Positions 63,558 through 64,000 of a stretch of DNA of 64,000 nt are shown in pieces. Both the position numbers and the translations under genes were made by a program. This DNA is from Amycolatopsis saalfeldensis. Lineage in GTDB: Bacteria > Actinomycetota > Actinomycetes > Mycobacteriales > Pseudonocardiaceae. Every line of letters starts with the position of its first letter. Position 1 is the stretch's first letter. The stretch lies in NCBI RefSeq assembly GCF_900110575.1, contig NZ_FOEF01000018.1, positions 1 through 64,000 on the forward strand, in the 5' to 3' direction. Under the pieces are notes generated by a model. That model was not told where the DNA came from. It saw nothing but the letters and a program-made list of their open reading frames with translations, and did not search any database.

Positions 63558-64000
63558 TCAGTGGGCGCCGGGGCCGTAGCCGCCGCCGACCAGTTCAGGG
63601 GCCTCGTGGGCTTCGGCGTCGCCGTGCTCGGCCAGCCATCGTTCCGCGTCGATCGCGGCGCTGCAGCCGGAGCCGGCCGCCGTGACGGCCTGCCGGTAGG
63701 TGCGGTCCACCAGGTCGCCGGCCGCGAACACGCCGGGCACGTTGGTGTAAGACGTGCGCCCCTGCGTGACGACGTAGCCGTCCTCGTCGACGTCGACCTG
63801 GCCCTTCACCAGCGCGCTGCGCGGGTCGTGGCCGATCGCGACGAAAAAGCCGGTCACGTCCAGCGTCCGCTCGTCGCCGGTCGCGGTGTCCTTGACCTTG
63901 AGGCCCTGGACCTTCCCCTCGCCCTCGACGCCGGTGATCTGGGAGTTCAGCTGCCACTTGATCTTCTCGTTCGCGCGGGCGCGCTCGAGCATGATCTTCG
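63558..64000 (-). CDS. trxB: Thioredoxin reductase, C-terminal part (cut by window edge)
   Basis: About 147 residues are visible. The second half of the NADPH domain and the C-terminal FAD region are seen: GFFVAIGHDPRSALVKGQVDVDEDGY, TNVPGVFAAGDLVD and RQAVTAAGSGCSAAIDAERWL, all typical of TrxB. The catalytic CxxC lies beyond the edge. Operon with trxA. Confidence 0.95.
   Translation of the reverse strand, partial: KIMLERARANEKIKWQLNSQITGVEGEGKVQGLKVKDTATGDERTLDVTGFFVAIGHDPRSALVKGQVDVDEDGYVVTQGRTSYTNVPGVFAAGDLVDRTYRQAVTAAGSGCSAAIDAERWLAEHGDAEAHEAPELVGGGYGPGAH

Overview
The window is a high-GC actinobacterial chromosome segment, most likely from the Pseudonocardiaceae (Amycolatopsis-like). 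The evidence is the very high G+C, frequent GTG/TTG starts, and gene order around the chromosomal origin: trxB-trxA-cwlM / parB-parA-rsmG / jag-yidC-yidD-rnpA-rpmH / dnaA-oriC-dnaN-gnd-recF-dciA-gyrB-gyrA / tRNA-Ile-tRNA-Ala / ppiA-rhomboid / crgA / trpG / pknB-pknA-pbpA-rodA-pstP-fhaB-fhaA / tRNA-Leu. This is the mycobacterial origin neighbourhood, here seen in the opposite orientation. No rRNA, CRISPR array, prophage or intact IS was seen.

Region 1 (1-7.3 kb) is accessory DNA. It holds two diverged copies of a convergent two-gene module: a GT-B-like (TagF-like) protein on the + strand, overlapping tail to tail with a STAND/NB-ARC-TPR protein on the - strand. The first GT-B-like gene contains eleven perfect copies of a 7-bp repeat inside its reading frame. 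The coding frame before the tract and the coding frame after it do not match, and gain of one copy (or loss of two) would join them. This looks like a contingency (phase-variation) switch and is the most unusual item in the window.

Region 2 (7.6-17.3 kb) is tRNA-Leu followed by the overlapping fhaA-fhaB-pstP-rodA-pbpA-pknA-pknB operon for control of polar growth and peptidoglycan synthesis. Region 3 (17.3-38 kb) is mixed: an EACC1-like conflict-system protein with TGCAAAT-type operator candidates, an ABC exporter, trpG, an fprA-type reductase with an iron box at its start, a two-component system whose kinase is frame-disrupted, a divergent ABC-2 exporter, a class E sortase, crgA, rhomboid, ppiA, a DUF2020 lipoprotein, pdxH, a PHP hydrolase, two tRNAs and DLW-39. 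Region 4 (37.4-56.4 kb) is the replication, segregation and membrane-insertion core, with oriC between dnaN and dnaA and four parS sites around rsmG-parA. Region 5 (56.5-64 kb) has a Ddl-like ligase, an aminotransferase, a GNAT protein, a DUF4287-SRPBCC gene broken by an amber codon, a 1.5-kb non-coding tract with strong G/T skew and 60-bp repeats, cwlM, trxA and partial trxB.

Functionally the window joins replication start (DnaA/oriC/DciA/gyrase), segregation (ParAB/parS) and envelope growth (PknA/PknB/PstP, RodA/PbpA, CrgA, CwlM). Decayed genes (kinase frameshift, DUF4287-SRPBCC amber, DUF6886-like remnant) lie between the conserved blocks. All family assignments come from reading the sequence and remembered family features; no database search was run.
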